Assembly (NCBI GenBank): GCA_028564675.1
Contig: JAOVVO010000041.1
Span: forward strand, 124,001-188,000
DNA length: 64,000 nt
From: Onchocerca lupi
Lineage: Eukaryota; Nematoda; Chromadorea; Rhabditida; Onchocercidae
Direction of reading: 5' to 3'
Shown here: positions 46,301-57,700 of the stretch, piece by piece
How positions within the stretch are numbered: the first letter of the stretch is position 1
Layout of the letters: each line of letters begins with the position of its first letter
Notes under the pieces: model-generated
Seen by the model: only the letters and a program-made list of their open reading frames with translations
Database searches by the model: none
Told to the model about the DNA's origin: nothing
Made by a program: the position numbers and the translations under genes

Positions 46301-48955
46301 TTTTCTTTGAAACAAGAAGAAGGATCTTAAAATTGTAACTGTGAAAGATAGGGAGGGAAGATGGTGAAGGAAGGGATACAATATAAAATGAAGAGCAATA
46401 CATAACAGTACAGTTAATAGTACGCAGTAAATCAATCTCAAGGTGTGCTAGCTATTTGCACCAATTTTAGTAACAGAAAACAGGCCCACTTATGTATACA
46501 CATCTTTATTTTTATCAAATGAACAACCATACCTTTGCAATTTATTTTTGCTTTTTTATTTTCTAAAATCATTTCAGCATCACAGGACATCTCTCTCTGT
46601 TCAATACCACATGTTTGGTTTGGCCCAACCATCAACGATTGCTTTATTATACTGAATAATCAGAATAAGAATCTCTCAAAAATTTTTTATTCTAATTTAA
46701 GGGAAACTTAGATTTGATACTGTTCTAACAATGCGCAAAAAGAAAAAGTATGGAATATTTGAAAAACATGTTGACTTTTCAAGAAAAAATGGCTATATAG
46801 ATAATACTGAGAAAAGAAGAGAAAGCCATACCTTGATTTTAGAAATTTATACCGCACAGTATTAGAAGCAATCGAGGTACTGCGTATTAGGACTGTTCAT
46901 TTGCACATTTAAAAAAAAAAAAAAAAAAAAAAAGAATGCAAAAGTTTCAAAAACCAAAAATGAAAAATGATATAATTTCAGAAAAAAGTAAAATCTGCAG
47001 ATTTTTTTTCGAAAACCATCCATTTATCAAGAATAAAAATTCCGGAAGCTTCAAACTGATTGCAGACTCAAGAGTCTAAGAGTGTGAGTAAAGGTTTAGA
47101 CAATGAAAACCTCTTAATTTAAATTTCAGTTGGCAAGATGTCAATTTGGAAATATAATAACTCTAAATGAAAAAAAAATATGCACATTTAAATTCGAACT
47201 GACAATAATTTGTTTCTCCTATTCGAGTGAGAACTGACTTTTTTTTTTTTTTATTCTTCTCGATATGGATTCTACAGTTTGTAGTTGTACCTAGACGAAA
47301 ATCAGCTCTATTTTATAGAGCAGAAGAAAAAAATTCTTTTCAGCAGGAAAGTGCAAGAAATTTATTAAAATATCAAATAACATTTAGCACTACCATACCA
47401 AAACATGGATACAATTGGCCGTCTCATTAATGATACGATAAGAAATCTACAATGTCAAAGCAAAATATCATCAGCAATATTGCAAGGATATGACCAACTA
47501 TATTAAATTAATTACATGACTTTTTTATTATGTCATAACAGAATATTTTTTATAATGAACAAGGTAAGAAATATGAGCGTTCTGCAGCCAATTTCCTCAA
47601 AGTTATGCTTCCTAAACATCCGTTAAAATACAAAATAATTACTAGTTGGAGGAGGGAAGAATCAAGAATTATATAATTTTCGAACTCATTATAGTCGAAA
47701 TAAGCTCGATAACTTGATAGCCTGGCAACCTATCTTTTAGAACTTCAAGCATGCCTAAAAATGTTATGCATAAAACAAACTACTTCAGAAAGATCAAAAT
47801 TAAGTCTCGAGAATTATTTAGGAATATTAAAGGTGAATTAAGAAACGTTTTAAGCTAGATCGCAAAACTCGAAACATTTCGTTACCATTTCATTACAAAT
47901 AATTATTTAGCCTATTTGATGGATTTTACGAAAAAAAAAAAAAAGCTTTTTTAGAAGTTAAATATTTTGTAATAATTCCGTACGATTTTTTTATATAATT
48001 TAAAAAAAAAAAAAAAAAAAACGGTTATCTCTTAAAATTTAGAACTTTTCCTGCTCCTGAAAGTTGCAAGATGTTCGAAAAATCGTTGAATCCAAGGGAT
48101 TAATTCAAGATCATATTTCTATGCTTGCAGTCTGCTAATCCAAAAGATAGAAAGATAACAAAAATTTTGTGATAACAAAAACAAAAATACATTTTTTGTA
48201 TTTTTTTTTTGTTGATAACAAAAATACATAAAAGATCCTCCGCAAGCCATATTTTCGTCTTCAAAGTCATTACCATATTCACAGCAAAAAATCAACTATT
48301 TCAAAGCTAAAACTAATGGTGAAGAGCAACAAATAGAAAACTGGCCTTCAAGCAAACATTATCAATGATGAGAAAGATTAAAAGACATAATGAAGAAAGT
48401 CAATCTCTTACACATTCATCCAACTGCATCTCTCCGTATGTGGCAAATTCAATTCCAGAATATTCAGTTGTTAAAATAGCGAGTGGCCAGTGAAGGTAAA
48501 TTAAAACTTCGACCGATATTATGTTTCCACCAAATTTAAATTGCATTTTCTTTCGATGATCTAGCAATGTTGAGTAACTATCTATTTTGGGGACCAAAAC
48601 GACAATAAGTTGCTTTCAGGTGAGATGCTATTTACAAGAATAGAAGATCAAGACAAATGATAAAAAAGATGGACCCTTACTATTATCAGAACAAGGGGAT
48701 CTTGATATCTATATAAGAGATGGTCTACAACTGAAAGACATTCTCTTGTTATGGACCGATTGAAGAAACCTGATATTAAAGTGTGTGAAAGTGTCAAAGG
48801 CAGTCCATAAATTGAATCAAAGCATCCTCTGAATTGAAGCAAATATGTTGAGCAACAGCAAATATGATTAATGTTTATAATTGGTAAAAGCAAACCTTTC
48901 GCTGCTCGCGTTCCTCATCACCGACTGCTGAGGAGTGTCCTACCATGCACCCCAT
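39925..48955 (-). CDS. gsa-1: Heterotrimeric G protein alpha-s subunit
   Basis: Gs-alpha activates adenylyl cyclase at the inner face of the plasma membrane. Nine exons (minus): 48955-48896, 42763-42563, 42229-42110, 41971-41874, 41781-41727, 41520-41447, 41098-40876, 40581-40426, 40071-39925; exactly 377 aa. Exon 1 (MGCMVGHSSAVGDEEREQRK) carries Gly2/Cys3, the Gs palmitoylation context, and lies 6.1 kb from exon 2. Motifs: P-loop GAGESGKST (46-54), switch I RCRVMTTGIFE with catalytic R184, DVGGQ with catalytic Q210, NKQD (275-278), the TCAVDT guanine-binding loop and the Gs C-terminus LRQYELL. YFPEFANY, FVCACSSYNLVLWEDATQN and NEYQLIDCAKYFLDKI are Gs-specific. An in-frame ATG three codons upstream (MRLMGC) is present, but starting there would bury the lipidation site. 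A degenerate partial copy of exon 8 lies in the intron between exons 8 and 9. Confidence 0.97.
40314..40353. repeat. Partial duplicate of gsa-1 exon 8 inside the neighbouring intron
   Basis: 40314-40352 matches exon-8 positions 40477-40515 at 35 of 39 bases, in the same orientation and about 160 bp apart. All four differences are C-to-T or G-to-A relative to the exon. It is followed 7 bp later by a 31-nt A run (40361-40391). It is not an exon: it lacks splice sites and is too short. Confidence 0.85.
45475..45720 (+). CDS. Possible small zinc-finger-like ORF in gsa-1 intron 1
   Basis: ATG-started frame of 81 codons, antisense to gsa-1. It contains one segment resembling a single C2HC zinc finger: FCTECTKNYFRKKRHVKLHN followed by FEEC, i.e. 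C-x2-C, an aromatic at +4, a hydrophobic three residues before H, then x4-C. The remainder is Asn/Lys/Ser-rich low-complexity. The H spacing is one residue longer than the classical finger. No flanking exons were identified. It could be a decayed fragment of a larger finger gene or a chance open frame. Confidence 0.25.
   Translation: MHTNELTENSTNESIKKLTNFCTECTKNYFRKKRHVKLHNFEECEENNKSNENMSQSIKKRINNRQNLKVFNFSKGSNKFR
45961..46069. mobile_element. Candidate MITE-like foldback with TA flanks
   Basis: TATCCCTGCCAAA (45961-45973) and its exact reverse complement (46057-46069) bound a 109-bp unit. If the outer TA is a target duplication, the inverted termini are the 11 bp beginning TCCCTGCC, as in small Tc1/mariner-type MITEs. 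There is no coding capacity inside. No second copy was noticed in the window, so the call is tentative. Confidence 0.4.
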
Positions 48956-51733
48956 CAGTCGCATCGCGTTGCGTCTTTAATGACGCGTCAATGTCGCAAA
49001 TCCTGACAATGTCGCCAAGGATGCAAATGTGGCGTTTTCTTCAAAGATCTTTGAAGTGATCACTCCTGCAGAGTAAATAGTAATAATACGCAAGGTGAGG
49101 AGTGATAGTGGGAAAGAGAAGGAACGGAGGAGGGAGAATTCATGAATGTCGCCTTTTGTTTGATTCTCAATCCGGACAACAATCTCTCTGGAACAATTTT
49201 GAAAACATTTTTAAAGCCAACACCGAAGATAGGACAGACAAAGATGGCGACCGCAGTGACGGGGGAGACGTGGAGGGGGAGGAGAGGGAAGGAGGAGGAG
49301 GAGGAAGAGGACGAGGTACTGTTTACAGAAAGAGAGAGGAGAAGACGTTGGTAATGCAACTGCTATCCACGGAAATAGGAAACAAACTGCCGCAGATGCT
49401 GCAGTGATATATGATACATGCAGAGATAGAGAGAAAGAGAGCTCAGAAGTAGATGCGAGTTATGAAGTGACTAGGATGAGAGAGTAAAATAGACTGCAAG
49501 GATGGAAGTAAACTGCAAGAAATATTCTCCTGCTCCTCCTCTTACAATCTGCCTCAGATGCATAAGAGTGAAGTATGTTCCGTTCCTGTTCCTCATCTCC
49601 CTTTCAATACTATTTCCATCTTTTACTTTATTCTTCCCTTCTTTTCATACATACTCTTTTCTTAGATGCATTGCCGTTCCGATTACCGCAGCGTTGCAGT
49701 AGCAACAGCAGCAGTATCGTCAGTGCAATAGCTGTGCTTCGATAGATCGAGAAGCTTAGCTGAGGAGAAACTCGATATCGGCCAAATGATCTGATCAGAG
49801 TATTGCTATGGGAGCCCTCCTTGTGGCGCTAATTTGAAACATTGGCTAATTACTTATAGCAACAAACACGTCCCTCACGTGTCACAGCAAAGTGCTAAGT
49901 TGGCTCACCACGTCAAAAGACGTATTCTTCAACTCATACTCTTTGATCTCTATTTAATCTGGTCCCGAGGAAGAATCCATTTTCAGCGATCGCTCAGCAT
50001 ATCCCACAGTGTTTCTGAAACTGCCTGAAATATTAATATTCCACATCGATAAAAAAAAAAAAAAAAAAAAAAACACGAAGCGAGTCAGTTCATCGTCTTC
50101 CCTTAAGCCTTATTTGGTCTCAAACTTCTGAAGCCTTTGAAACCGGCAGACTGCTTGGTAATAAATGATATTTAACATCCTATCCAAACACTACCGTAAC
50201 TTATTTAAGGAGTGAACAGTTCGATATGCCATGCTATTAAAACACGACATTCCTTCTCTGCCACGTCGTGCAGTACACGCATATGCCTGAAATATCAGCA
50301 AGACTTTTCTCTTGCTCATTCCTCCGCCTAGAAATCTTATATTCGATGATTGATTGAATGCAGAATGGATTTCCTGAAAATGCTATTTAAAATTGTTTGC
50401 ATCTTAGAAATATTATCTTGAAGAACAATATTTTAATACCTAATGATTAGGAGGTTGTGAGTACAAACATAACTAAGAGAATCTATTCCTCAAATTCGTC
50501 TCGCAGTATATTTTGCAATGCATCAAACTGCCATCAGAAAGTCACTAAGACTGCTGAAGAAAAGAAGAAACATGAAAAATACTGCGATCGGAATGGAACA
50601 AAAGAATGTGGTGATTTCTCGAAAGATCAGGATGATGCTCTGAACCAGAGCACAAGGAGAAGTACATAACAAGTATAATGACATCTATCAAATATAGCTT
50701 GAGAAGACGTTCCAAAGATGTTATTGTGACATGTAATATAGTGCACGCTACTGTGAAATGCAGCGGTGCATGTGGTAAAACATAATGCAACAAAAAGATG
50801 AAGTGTAGTTAAGAGAGTTAAGGGAAGCAAAGAAATGAGTGACCCGAAGGCAGTGACGATTGGTCTTCGGCTTTCTGACATTTATTGTCCACAGCATTTA
50901 TCGTTCTACATGAAATGCTGAGGGATGAAGAGAGTGGAATGTGTGACAAAACGGAGCCAAAATCCTCCTCGCATCGATTCTATCAGGGGGCCGGTGCTAA
51001 CAAAATGAAGCATCCGAAGTATGTAACTTGTTTAGGGCGACCCAACTTATCATTGATAATCTCATGTCACATACCACATCCCTCGAGCTTTCATCCAAAA
51101 TTACCACAATTATCATAATCGCCCCTTAACTTATTCGCAGAATGATAGCGACTACACAGAACGTCATATATTCAGAATGCGGAGACATCTTGTCCAACTT
51201 TCAAAATGACGAACGGAAGAGATAGTGATTTTCATTTAGACTCAGTTGTAATGGTACAAAGCAAACCAGCCGGTCCGATTTGTACCAAACTTTTCCCGAT
51301 TGTTTGGGACGGTTGACTTCTGGTTCACTAGCTGTTACTTTTTCTTTAGTTATGTTTCCTTGTTTCCGGGTTTCTATTGTCGTTCTGTTCTAGATTAGTA
51401 GAATTAAAGTTTCGAGCGGAAAAGAAGACGGGAATGAGAAGCAATGAATTACAAGTTGACTGTTATTTGAACAAAGAATACAAGGTCACAGCAATAATCC
51501 ACTGTGAAATACAAATAATAGCTGGACAGGAACATAGTTGGGAGAAAAAAACTCCTCACGTTGTGCAGTTGTTTCAGTTCTTCTCCTCTTTCTATTTCTT
51601 CACAATGAAATACTCTCAATTTTCTTCTTTTTCCTTTAACTTTGTACATGGATTTTCCCATATTTTTTTTCGTGATATAATGTTAATGAAATTTATATGG
51701 CGTAATATATGATTCATTTGTTTTATTTCCAGA
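48956..51733. promoter_or_regulatory. Divergent gsa-1/vps-4 intergenic region
   Basis: 2.8 kb between the gsa-1 start (minus) and the vps-4 start (plus), more G+C-rich than most of the window from about 48900 to 49400. It contains TGACGCGTCA at 48981-48990, 26 bp upstream of the gsa-1 ATG, an 18-nt palindrome at 49039-49056, a G/A tract at about 49258-49345 and a poly(A) run at 50050-50073. Open frames here are low-complexity. A TATTTCCAG trans-splice-type acceptor ends one base before the vps-4 ATG. Confidence 0.5.
49039..49056. repeat. 18-nt perfect palindrome upstream of gsa-1
   Basis: CTTCAAAGATCTTTGAAG is identical to its reverse complement. It lies about 85 bp upstream of the gsa-1 start codon and is followed directly by TGATCA, another palindrome. 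Confidence 0.85.
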
Positions 51734-54700
51734 ATGTCAGGTAATGGATCTACGCTTCAAGTAAGTATCAAAATTTGGTTTTCAAATATAATGAGAAATT
51801 CCTTTTACAATCTTCAAACTTCAAATATCTATTATTTCAAATTAGTTTCCATATTAATCTTGTTTATTGATTGGAAGCAGATAGTTTATCTCGTCGGAAC
51901 GATTTCCTTTTTTTGAATTATAGAAAGCAATTGAGTTGGTAACAAAGGCAACAGAGGAAGACAAAAAAAAAAATTATCCAGAAGCATTACGATTATATAA
52001 ACATGGAATCGATTATTTTCTTCATGCAATTAAATGTAAGTTATCATTAATAATTCGGAAGTAAAGCTTTGGCACACAATTTTGGTATCAGCTTATTCTC
52101 TTCATCGAATTTTTCGACAATGATTTAGAATGGGATGTATGTTTTAATTGTGCTTTTCTTCATATTTTCTTCTAACTGTAACTTGAACTGTCTTTCTTCC
52201 TATGAATTGAATGTAATGCATTTCTGCATTTAGATGAAGCTCAAAGTGAGAAACAGAAGGACACAATTCGGCAACGTTGCGCTTCCTACTTGGATCGAGC
52301 CGAAAAAGTGAAGGAATATCTAAAGGTAATATTTGTGAAGTTTTTATAAATTAGTGATTTGGAAGAATGATGAAGCAACTTAAATGCTTAAATCGACCTT
52401 TTACCACTCTTTCTTCTCGCCTTCTATTACTTGCTAATGAAAAGAAACTGGAAATGAAAGTCATTTAAAATTTACAATTTGTTTTTATATTCATAGCTAA
52501 TGAAAGTGCGTTTAACTGATTGATGAGAATTCTGTAGTAGTTTTTTATGATGTGATTTGAATGAAATGATTTACTTACATTTTATATTTGAGATGTAACC
52601 GTTCTGTGCTCAATAATGAAAGCTTATGAAAAATTAGTTGATAATGGTTTTATGAATCTTTCAGCAGACTGCAAAAAATATTTGAGTTTGAAATGTAACA
52701 CAAAATTTTGCAGTTTGAAATGGTTTTGCAGTTTGCAGTTTGAAATGTAACACAAAATATGTTTGCCGATTTTTGTCATATTTTTGAAATGGAATACTGA
52801 CTTTAGAATCGCTGAGTGAGATGAAATTAGTTTATCCAGTTGCTGTAGCATTTTATATAACTGATTTTAATCACCTGCTCGGATTTTTTTTTTCATACCT
52901 TTATGACTACCACAAAATTTTTAGTAGCATATTCTTTCTGAATTTACATATTATGGAACGATTTGTTTCGCAGGCTTATTTGAAGCTATATGATCGTTTT
53001 CACCTTTCTGCAGTATCAAATCTCCATCCTTCTTACAGTGCTCTATGTATTCACTTGGATTTTATGCAAAGGTCAGAAGTAATTCAGAAAATTTCACATC
53101 CTTTTACAGTCTGGTGGTGATCGAAAGAAGGCCGTGAAAGATGATGCTTCTGGAGCGAAAGGTTCAGATTCAGATTCTGAAAAAGATACCGAAAACAAGA
53201 AATTACAAGAAAGATTATCAGGTGCCATTGTTATGGAGAAACCGAATGTGAATTGGGATGATATTGCCGGTCTTGAAGGAGCTAAGGAGGCACTGAAAGA
53301 AGCAGTCATATTACCAATCAAATTTCCTCAATTATTTACAGGTTTGCGTATTTCATGAACTTAATAAAATTCTCTTAGAACTAAAAATTCACGAACAATT
53401 TATTGCTGTTGGTAATAAAGTAGAGATATAAAGAATGTTGAAATATCGAATGTAGGACGGAATTAATATGTGGAAACTATTATTTTTATGTATATTTGAG
53501 TGACAGATGATGCATAGTTTATTTTAAAAATGATACAAATGACGCATGATGCATATCATTTGCTCTGAGTCCATCAAATTAATTGGAGTGACTTATATTA
53601 TGCTATATTTATTCAGAATCTTTTTTTTTCGCAATATTTTCTTCTGAAATGGTTTTAAATTTGGATTTTTTTCTTTGGTTAGTTTAACAGATCTTTTTAT
53701 CTTTTTTTTCTTCTTTTTTTTTTTTTTTTTTCTTTTTTTTTTTGAGAGAGAGAGAGTTTTTCTAGGAGTTTTCTATTAAGGATCCTCAAAATTATTGTCC
53801 ATAATCGCTATTAGATTTAATATAGTTTTAAAATTGAATACTGAATCTTTATTACCGATTTCATCATATTTCATCACTTTGTCACTTGACGTCTTAAAAA
53901 GTTTTAATGAAATTCATTTATCCATCTTTCCGTTCAAGAAGAAATCGCTATTTATCCATAATATGAGTGCTGTTGGTAATTATTGCTTAATATTTGATAA
54001 TTGGTTGATTTTAGCATTTTTGATATGAGTAAGCAATGTTTATTCGAACTACATTTATAAGCTAAATGTGTAGCATTAAATATAAACATTAGCAAAATCA
54101 TAAATGTTGCGTGAGAGGGTGAGCGTTGGGCGCTTTGTGAGCTCGAGCTGTTAACGCCATATCCTCTTCTTTCATGAGAAATAGGGATGCTCCGTAAAGA
54201 CCCGGAGATATGAAACATTGCATAAATGCCAGGAATAGCATTACAACAGGAACAGTTGAATCCGGTTTCCTCCAGTCCTTGATTATCGATATCGCGTAGA
54301 ATGGTAACTGATAGAATGGACTAGAAAAAACTTTTCTTAATTCAACTTGTTTAGTCAGATCTGAACATAATGTATAAGAAATTAGACAAACCTGAATAGA
54401 AATGAATAAACCAGAAAACGACTTTTATACAAGCCAATACTCTGAAATACGATCGGACTGTGGTAAAGTATGCCGAGAACTCGGATATATGCGTAAGAAG
54501 CCAGTGATGCAGGTATAAATACTCCCAGAATCAAAAGATATGTTAAGAATTTAAGGCCGCTGTCGCTGAAATGCAAATTCTGGTTAAGTTAAAGAATAAA
54601 ACAAATTTATATCTTTTTTTTTTCATGTGCATTCAAATCTCTTGAAAGATTTCAAAAACTTTGTAAAATTTTCTTTTTAATATTTCCGAGTCCGTTTAAA

Positions 54701-57700
54701 GTCTTATTTGCTGAATTAAAAAGTGCAAACTCGTATTATCGATCAATTTAGGTAGTAGATAAAAGAGCTAGCTAAACCTGTCTCCCCATATGCAGTGCCT
54801 AAATGAGGGATCGTAGATAATAATATGTCCATTAGTAATCGTTGGTAGTGCTAGACCAAAAGCTAGCAGCCAGGAAAGGACACACAACATATTAGGTGAT
54901 AAGCCAAAGAGTTGTTCATAATGTATTCGTGCAAATGTTAACAAATGTACGCCGGCTATGCAAAGTGCCATGAAATGTATCACGGTCCATGCAGCACATG
55001 TTAGTAGAGCCTGAAACCAAATTTCTTAATCTCAAAAATTGATTTGAAATGTTGGTATAGAGACTTGTTTTTCCTGATTTATATCTTACACCTACAAATG
55101 AAGGAATTTTTTCTGGACGTTTAATAAGAATTCTGAATGAGCTTCGAGTAATCCGCATGAATACCAAGATTTTTCATCTTATCTTGTCTGAAGAATTCCA
55201 CATAAGAATCAAACATATCAATTTTTGAAATAGAAGATCTTGTTATATTTCATAGAAAGGAAACTATTCAAATGAATAATAACTCTTATATTAAGGTTTT
55301 GCGATTTTTTCAAAGCGTTTCACTTTATTAAAGCAGTTACTTTTGATTCGAGTGCAGTTTTGTTTCTGCTTATGGGAATTACTTCCCATAAGCAGAAACA
55401 AAAATTACTAATGGCTTAACAAACCTGAATCAAATATATGCTGTTAGACAAATGATATAGAAAAAAAAACAAGTATTGTCCCTACTTGGAATACTGAAGT
55501 ACTAAAATTTAGCTGTTCAGAATTCCATAGAAGCAAGTAATGACATAACCAAACGATATGATTAATAAATTTACCTGTACGCGACACATCACGTTGCTAT
55601 GGGCCCAAATATTGACTCCCGTCCACACATTGTAGATTAGCATTGGTATTAGGAAACATAGCGTTGCTGCATTTGTTATGCATAAGTGGGCAATGAAATG
55701 GGATGAAATGAAATTACGATATAGTCTGTTATAAATGATGTAAATCAACAGTGTACAATTGGCCAAAAGGGCCAACAAACTAATGCAGGCAAATGTAATA
55801 GCGAGTAAAGGTTTCGGTTCAGCAACCATTTCAATTGCAGTAATTAATACTTCAGAATGATTGGATGATATTGATGGAACCATTGCCATAGTTGCTATTA
55901 CACTCCTGGTGCTGTTACTTTCACTTTTTCGAGACTTGGTCTTGTATGAATTGTGAGGAATATTGCTTTGTTGATTTTGGGACAATAGGCTCATCTACAT
56001 TTCTCTGAGAATAATTTTCAGCGATATAAATAAGACGATTTTCTAAAAACTCCAATTTTCGATTAAAAAATTTGAGAGCATTCTTCTCTCTTTTTTTTTT
56101 TTTTTTTTTTTGATTGTTTCACACATATTAAGAGTTAGAACGGTATGAAATGGAATCTTTTTGATAAATTAGCAATTGGATAAAGTATGTCGCTATAGAT
56201 TTAAATAAAGTTTAATTGAGTAATTTAGGCGAATTTGAGCAGTATACATTTTTGCATATAATTCAGTTGAAAGTCAATGAAATAGAATCTACTAGAAAAA
56301 TCGTAAGACAGTGTCATTAAACAGTTTGTTTGTAAATAAGATTAAAGTTTTTCATTACGTGGATATAGCTATATGGATTCCTTTCCATCAATAGAGGTTT
56401 TCTACTCTAGATAGAAATAATTTTTTATGGAATTCAAATTATAACATCTTTCAAGACTTAAGCTTCAACAACGTAATAATTGCAAAACAACAAGTGCTCG
56501 TAAACTACAAAATAAATAAGTATCATTAGACATCAAAATAACAAATTCGAATGTTTAATATTTTCTGACTTTATAGTGCTCACTCTACTCATCATTATTC
56601 ATGCGATTAGGTATTACAAGTTTTCATTACATTACTCATCTTATAAACGACAAATAATGAAGAACTAAATGTTTTGTAATGATGAGGTAAATCAGTCTGT
56701 ACTGAGAGATTAATCAGAAATTCGTTATAAAATTACCGAGGATATCATAAAAGTGATGTTTGCACGATGTTGTCTTCTTGAGAAGGCGGGCGACATTTTA
56801 GCTTTTGACTAGGAAAAGTGGTATTTTCATAATCCATTCATTCTCAAAGTGATTTTTATAATCGGTTCAGTGTTATACTTCTCGCATGAAAGAATAACTG
56901 AAAAGAGATGTTTTAGATGTGAGAAATATGAACGAGAAAAATCAAGAATTAGAAGATCTGACACTTATCATTTTGACAATAATGCAGGGAGGGAGTATAC
57001 TTCGACATAGCAAAATAGATGAGTGTGTATGAATGTGTGCGTAGTTATATCTGTGCCATTCAACCATTGGATAAGCCTGGCAAGCTGCTGTCGTTGCTGC
57101 TTCCTCTGATATGATTTCTACTAATACTGCTATTCGCTAATCATGGAAGCTCACTAGCTAGACTCGGAGGGGCGAAGAACCTTGTGAATTATCGATTTTA
57201 CACACTAACCAGCTCTGTAGACTACTTGTTTTGCACGACGTCATGTGTCTTCTTTCCATAGCCTTGCATACCTTCTGAAAATTAATTTATCGATGTTTGC
57301 ATTGAATATTTCGTCTAAACAGGCTTCAAAAAAGCTTTCTAGATAGTGCTCAAACGAAAAATATCAAACTAGATATTTTTCTTTCTCCTTTAGCCGTCCT
57401 TCTTAAATGCTTTTTTAATTTTTCACTTTTAGTTGATTACGCTCCACTTATTAGTCATAATCTCTCATTTTGTTTACTCTTTGCTTTACACCGTTATTGA
57501 TTGAATTTATTAATTATATGGGAATTTTATTTTCATGTAATTTCTTTTTCTTTTTGATTTTTAGGTAATAGAAAACCATGGCGTGGGATATTGCTCTTCG
57601 GCCCACCGGGAACTGGCAAATCGTATATCGCAAAAGCGGTTGCAACAGAAGCCAACAATTCAACATTTTTCTCAGTGTCATCTTCGGATCTGATGTCAAA

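Larger units (their letters stand above)
42764..48895. other. gsa-1 intron 1, 6.1 kb
   Basis: Separates the lipidated N-terminal exon from the rest of gsa-1. AT-rich, with poly(T) at about 44599-44622, poly(A) runs near 46911 and 48004, a TA-flanked foldback at 45961-46069 and a small plus-strand open frame at 45475-45720. No alternative first exon of gsa-1 was recognised. Confidence 0.55.

Noticed and set aside
49060..49407. Overlapping frames rich in Gly/Glu/Arg or Ser
   Set aside because: Artefacts of the purine tract; they read on both strands with low complexity.
53952..54218. Minus-strand 88-codon frame SLRSIPISHERRGYGVNSSSS
   Set aside because: Wrong frame across the last GPCR exon, which instead reads the TM7 motif SPGLYGASLF.
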